Of a stretch of 64,000 bases of DNA, positions 61,300 to 64,000 are shown piece by piece. The notes beneath the pieces are model-generated. The model worked only from the letters and a program-made list of their open reading frames with translations, did not search any database and was not told the DNA's origin. The position numbers were made by a program, and so were the translations under genes. Source of the DNA: Streptomyces venezuelae (GTDB lineage: Bacteria > Actinomycetota > Actinomycetes > Streptomycetales > Streptomycetaceae); the NCBI RefSeq assembly GCF_008642335.1, contig NZ_CP029191.1:496001-560000 (forward strand), in the 5' to 3' direction. The stretch's first letter is position 1. Every line of letters begins with the position of its first letter.

Positions 61300-63528
61300 T
61301 CAGACCTTCGCCGCGACCTGCCGCGCCGCGGGCACCGGACCGTCCTCGCTCAGGCCGAACCGCGCGTGGAACCTTCGCAGCGGCCCCGGCGCGTACCAGG
61401 CGGAGCGGCCGAGCAGCCGCATCGCCGCCGGGACGAGGATGCCGCGCACGGCGATCGCGTCGATGAGGATGGCGAGACCGCTGCCGAGGCCGAAGAGCTG
61501 CATGAAGCTGATCTCCGCCGTGCCGAAGGCGAAGAAGCTGACCGCGATCAGGGCGGCCGCCGCGCTGACGATGCCTCCGGTGTGCCCGAGGCCGCCCGTC
61601 ACCGCGGACTCGTTGTCCTCGCCGAGGTCGTGCAGTTCCTTGATGCGGCTGGTGACGAACACCTCGTAGTCCATCGAGAGGCCGAAGGCGACGCAGAACA
61701 TCAGCACCGTCATCGACGTCTCCATCGGCTGCGCGGTGAAGCCGAGCACCCCGGAGAGGTTGCCGTCCTGGAAGATCCAGGTCATCACGCCGATGGTCGC
61801 GCCCAGGCTGACCGCGTTGAGGACGAGGGCCCGCAGCGGCTGCACGACGCTGCCGGTGAAGAGGAAGAGCAGCAGGAACGTGGTGACGACGACGAGGCCC
61901 ACGGCGAGCGGCAGCCTGCTCGCGATGGAGTCGTTGGAGTCGACGAGTTCGGCGTCGCCGCCGCCGACCAGCGGGTGTGTCCCGGCGGGCGGAGCGGTCG
62001 TCCTGACCTCTTCGACCAGGTCCTTCGCCGCGTCGGACTTCGGCGTCAGGGTGCTGACGACGTTGAGCTGCTGCGCGGTGGGGCGGCCGAGGGCCGGGTT
62101 GCCGGGGCCGGTCGCATCGGCCTTGCCGTCGGCGTAGGTACCCGTGCCGGTCTCGACGCGGGCGACCCCGTCGAGCCCGGACAGGCGTGCCGCGTAGGCG
62201 GTCAGCGGTGCCTTGTCCACGTCCCCGTCGATGACGACGTGCAGGGCCGCCGCGTCGTTTCCGTGAAAGTTCTCGCGCAGTGACACGGAGACCTCGCGGC
62301 TCTTGGCGTCCTCGGGCAGGACGCGTTCGTCGGCCGTGCCGAAGGTGATGCCGAGCAGCGGACTCGCCGCGAGGAGCAGGACCGCGAGCACGGGCAGCGC
62401 GGTGAGCGCGGGGCGGCGCATGGCGGTGCGGGCGAGGCGGCCCCACACCGAGGCCTGGGCCCCGGTGCCCGGTACCGGGGACCCGGTGCGTGCCCGCTTC
62501 GCCCACGGCATCCGCCCGCTGTTCACGCGGTGCCCCAGGACGTTGAGCAGCGCGGGCATCACGAACAGGGAGGCGAGGGCCGCGATGACGACGACGCCGA
62601 CGCCGGAGTAGCCGAACGAGCGGAGGAAGTACTGCGGGAACACCATGAGCGCAGCGAGGGCGGCCGCCACGGTCGCCGCGGAGAACGCGACGGTGCGGCC
62701 CGCCGTGCTCATCGTCCTGCGGACGGCGTCCTCGACGCTCGCCCCCGCCGCGAGCTGTTCCCGGAACCGGCTGATCATCAACAGGGCGTAGTCGACGCCG
62801 AGTCCGAGGCCGAGTGCCGTGGTGAGGTTGATCGCGAAGATGGAGACGTCGGTGACGCTGCCGACCACGTACAGCTCCGCGAAGACGCCCACGATGGCGA
62901 TCAGCGCGATGGCGAGCGGCAGCAGCGCGGAGACGACGGTGCCGAAGACGACGAGGAGCAGCAGGAGGATGAGCGGGACGGCGATGGTCTCGGCGAGGAC
63001 GAGGTCCTTCTCGGTCTGCGGCCCCATCTCGTGGCTCACGCCGGCGCTGCCGCCCGCCTTGACGGTGAGCGTGTCCCCGTACGTTCCGGCGTAGTCGTCG
63101 ATGACGCCCTTGGCGTTCTCCTGCTGCTCCATGTCGTGGCCCTTCACACGGGCGAGCACGAGGGCCTCGCGGCCGTCCTTGGAGCGCAGATCGGGGCTTT
63201 TCGTGTCCCAGTACGAGACGACGTTCTCCAGGTCCCGTTCCTTCTTCAGGTCGGCGACCAGCGCCTCGCCGCCGCGCCGTGCGGCGGGGGCGTCGATGCG
63301 GCCGTCGGCGGCGCGGACGAGGAGGACCAGGTTCGTCTCTCCGCCGAGCTTCTCGTCGATGACGTTCCTGGCCCGGGAGGACTGGGAGGCCGGATCGTCG
63401 AAACCGCCCCCCAGCAGCTTCCCGAACGCACCGGCTCCCAGGACGCCCATGAGGGCCACGACCACTGCGGCGACGATGAGTACCAGCCGCGACCGGCGGA
63501 TCGCCAGCTCGGCTATGCGTTCGAACAC
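61300..63528 (-). CDS. MMPL/RND-family transporter
   Basis: The 742-residue protein has the two-half MMPL layout with about 12 membrane helices. A large outer loop lies after helix 1 (about 35-170) and another after helix 7. The conserved GLGLGVDYALLMISRFRE segment (about 240) and its repeat FGLSMDYEVFVTSRIKE (about 600) carry the Asp-Tyr pair used for proton coupling. Such proteins export lipids or drugs in actinobacteria. GTG 63528 has GGAG nearby. A divergent TetR gene 169 bp away is the likely regulator. Confidence 0.92.
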   Translation of the reverse strand: MFERIAELAIRRSRLVLIVAAVVVALMGVLGAGAFGKLLGGGFDDPASQSSRARNVIDEKLGGETNLVLLVRAADGRIDAPAARRGGEALVADLKKERDLENVVSYWDTKSPDLRSKDGREALVLARVKGHDMEQQENAKGVIDDYAGTYGDTLTVKAGGSAGVSHEMGPQTEKDLVLAETIAVPLILLLLLVVFGTVVSALLPLAIALIAIVGVFAELYVVGSVTDVSIFAINLTTALGLGLGVDYALLMISRFREQLAAGASVEDAVRRTMSTAGRTVAFSAATVAAALAALMVFPQYFLRSFGYSGVGVVVIAALASLFVMPALLNVLGHRVNSGRMPWAKRARTGSPVPGTGAQASVWGRLARTAMRRPALTALPVLAVLLLAASPLLGITFGTADERVLPEDAKSREVSVSLRENFHGNDAAALHVVIDGDVDKAPLTAYAARLSGLDGVARVETGTGTYADGKADATGPGNPALGRPTAQQLNVVSTLTPKSDAAKDLVEEVRTTAPPAGTHPLVGGGDAELVDSNDSIASRLPLAVGLVVVTTFLLLFLFTGSVVQPLRALVLNAVSLGATIGVMTWIFQDGNLSGVLGFTAQPMETSMTVLMFCVAFGLSMDYEVFVTSRIKELHDLGEDNESAVTGGLGHTGGIVSAAAALIAVSFFAFGTAEISFMQLFGLGSGLAILIDAIAVRGILVPAAMRLLGRSAWYAPGPLRRFHARFGLSEDGPVPAARQVAAKV

Positions 63529-63610
63529 GCGCTGTCTCCTTCATAAAGGGGTTCATGTACGGCTTCATGCACGGGTGTTGCGGTGACGGGCGCAGCCGAC
63601 GCTATCGGGG

Positions 63611-63645
63611 CACAACAAAATTGAGCAGTGTTAGATTTTCTTCAC
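63611..63645. promoter_or_regulatory. AT-rich divergent control region of the MMPL/TetR pair
   Basis: This 35-bp patch is strikingly AT-rich for this chromosome. It contains aaaat and atttt arms around a TTGAGCAGTGTTAG core, a loose inverted repeat. It lies in the middle of the divergent gap and may be the TetR operator with overlapping promoters. Confidence 0.45.
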
Positions 63646-63697
63646 GGGATGCCGCATTCCGGCCCCGGAGCGCGGGAGAGCGACGTACGGTCGCCGT

Positions 63698-64000
63698 ATG
63701 TCCACCTACGAAGTCCCCGCGCCCAGACCGTCGTTGCGCGAGCGCCGACGGGCCGTCGCCGTCGACGAGATCGTGAGCGCGGCCGAGGCGCACATCGCCG
63801 AACACGGACCGCACGCCCTGTCATTGCGCGCGGTGGCCCGCAGCCTCGGCATGACCGTGCAGGCGCTCTACCACTACTTCCCGAGCCGGGACGATCTCGT
63901 GACGGCCCTCATCACCAAGGCGTACGACGACTTGGCGGACGCGGTGCAGGCCGCGACCGAGACGGTGGAGGACGACCCCGACCTGCCGGGGATGATCGTC
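63698..64000 (+). CDS. TetR-family regulator, N-terminal part (3' end outside window)
   Basis: The 101 visible codons start at ATG 63698 (GGGAGAG about 20 bases upstream). They encode a TetR helix-turn-helix: IVSAAEAHIAEHGPHALSLRAVARSLGMTVQALYHYFPSRDDLVTAL (about 24-70). The ligand domain runs off the right edge. It is divergent from the MMPL transporter gene, so it probably represses it. Confidence 0.9.
   Translation, partial: MSTYEVPAPRPSLRERRRAVAVDEIVSAAEAHIAEHGPHALSLRAVARSLGMTVQALYHYFPSRDDLVTALITKAYDDLADAVQAATETVEDDPDLPGMIV

Overview
This window is a stretch of a high-GC actinomycete chromosome, almost certainly Streptomyces. The evidence is GC-rich third codon positions, GTG/TTG starts, rare TTA (bldA-type) codons, a secreted chitinase with CBM and FN3 domains, and an ECF41-type sigma factor paired with a carboxymuconolactone-decarboxylase gene. 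I see no rRNA, tRNA, CRISPR array, transposase or phage gene.

1-24,760 looks like ordinary chromosome. It holds the tail of a ROK-family gene, a Tat-exported amidase, a GAF-type regulator next to an aldehyde dehydrogenase, a secreted thermolysin-like protease, an RNA cyclic phosphodiesterase, a Crp/Fnr regulator, an orphan CheB-like methylesterase, a large KatE-type catalase, a GH18 chitinase, a complete peptide ABC transporter operon with fused ATPases, the ECF41/CMD pair, and a TetR-MFS-flavin monooxygenase module.

24,879-50,708 is a natural-product cluster whose enzyme set matches pyrrolamide antibiotics (congocidine/netropsin, distamycin, anthelvencin). A bicistron (ectoine-synthase-like cupin and ATP-grasp ligase) faces a 15-gene, mostly overlapping minus-strand operon (42,038 to 26,658). 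By family, that operon encodes (a) conversion of a cytosine nucleotide toward an amidine tail (nucleotide hydrolase-like, dihydropyrimidine/dihydroorotate-dehydrogenase-like and creatininase-like proteins), (b) sugar enzymes of the type linked to 4-aminopyrrole-2-carboxylate formation (NDP-sugar dehydrogenase, epimerase, glycosyltransferase, nucleotidyltransferase, aminotransferase, glycoside hydrolase, alcohol dehydrogenase), and (c) deacetylase-like amidohydrolase, methyltransferase, free-standing condensation protein and free-standing carrier protein. To the right lie a second condensation protein, an atypical LuxR-type response regulator with a TTA codon, an asymmetric two-gene ABC exporter and a stand-alone AMP-forming ligase. 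The cupin plus ATP-grasp pair points to a product starting with a cyclic amidine, as in anthelvencin. The product itself cannot be read from the sequence.

50,695-64,000 returns to general chromosome: a STAS protein, an aldo/keto reductase, a Pyr_excise-like protein, a two-gene molybdenum hydroxylase, a serine-rich secreted protein, a sirtuin, a FUSC-type membrane protein, an SRPBCC protein, a membrane-anchored Mrr-like nuclease, an MMPL transporter and the start of a divergent TetR gene.
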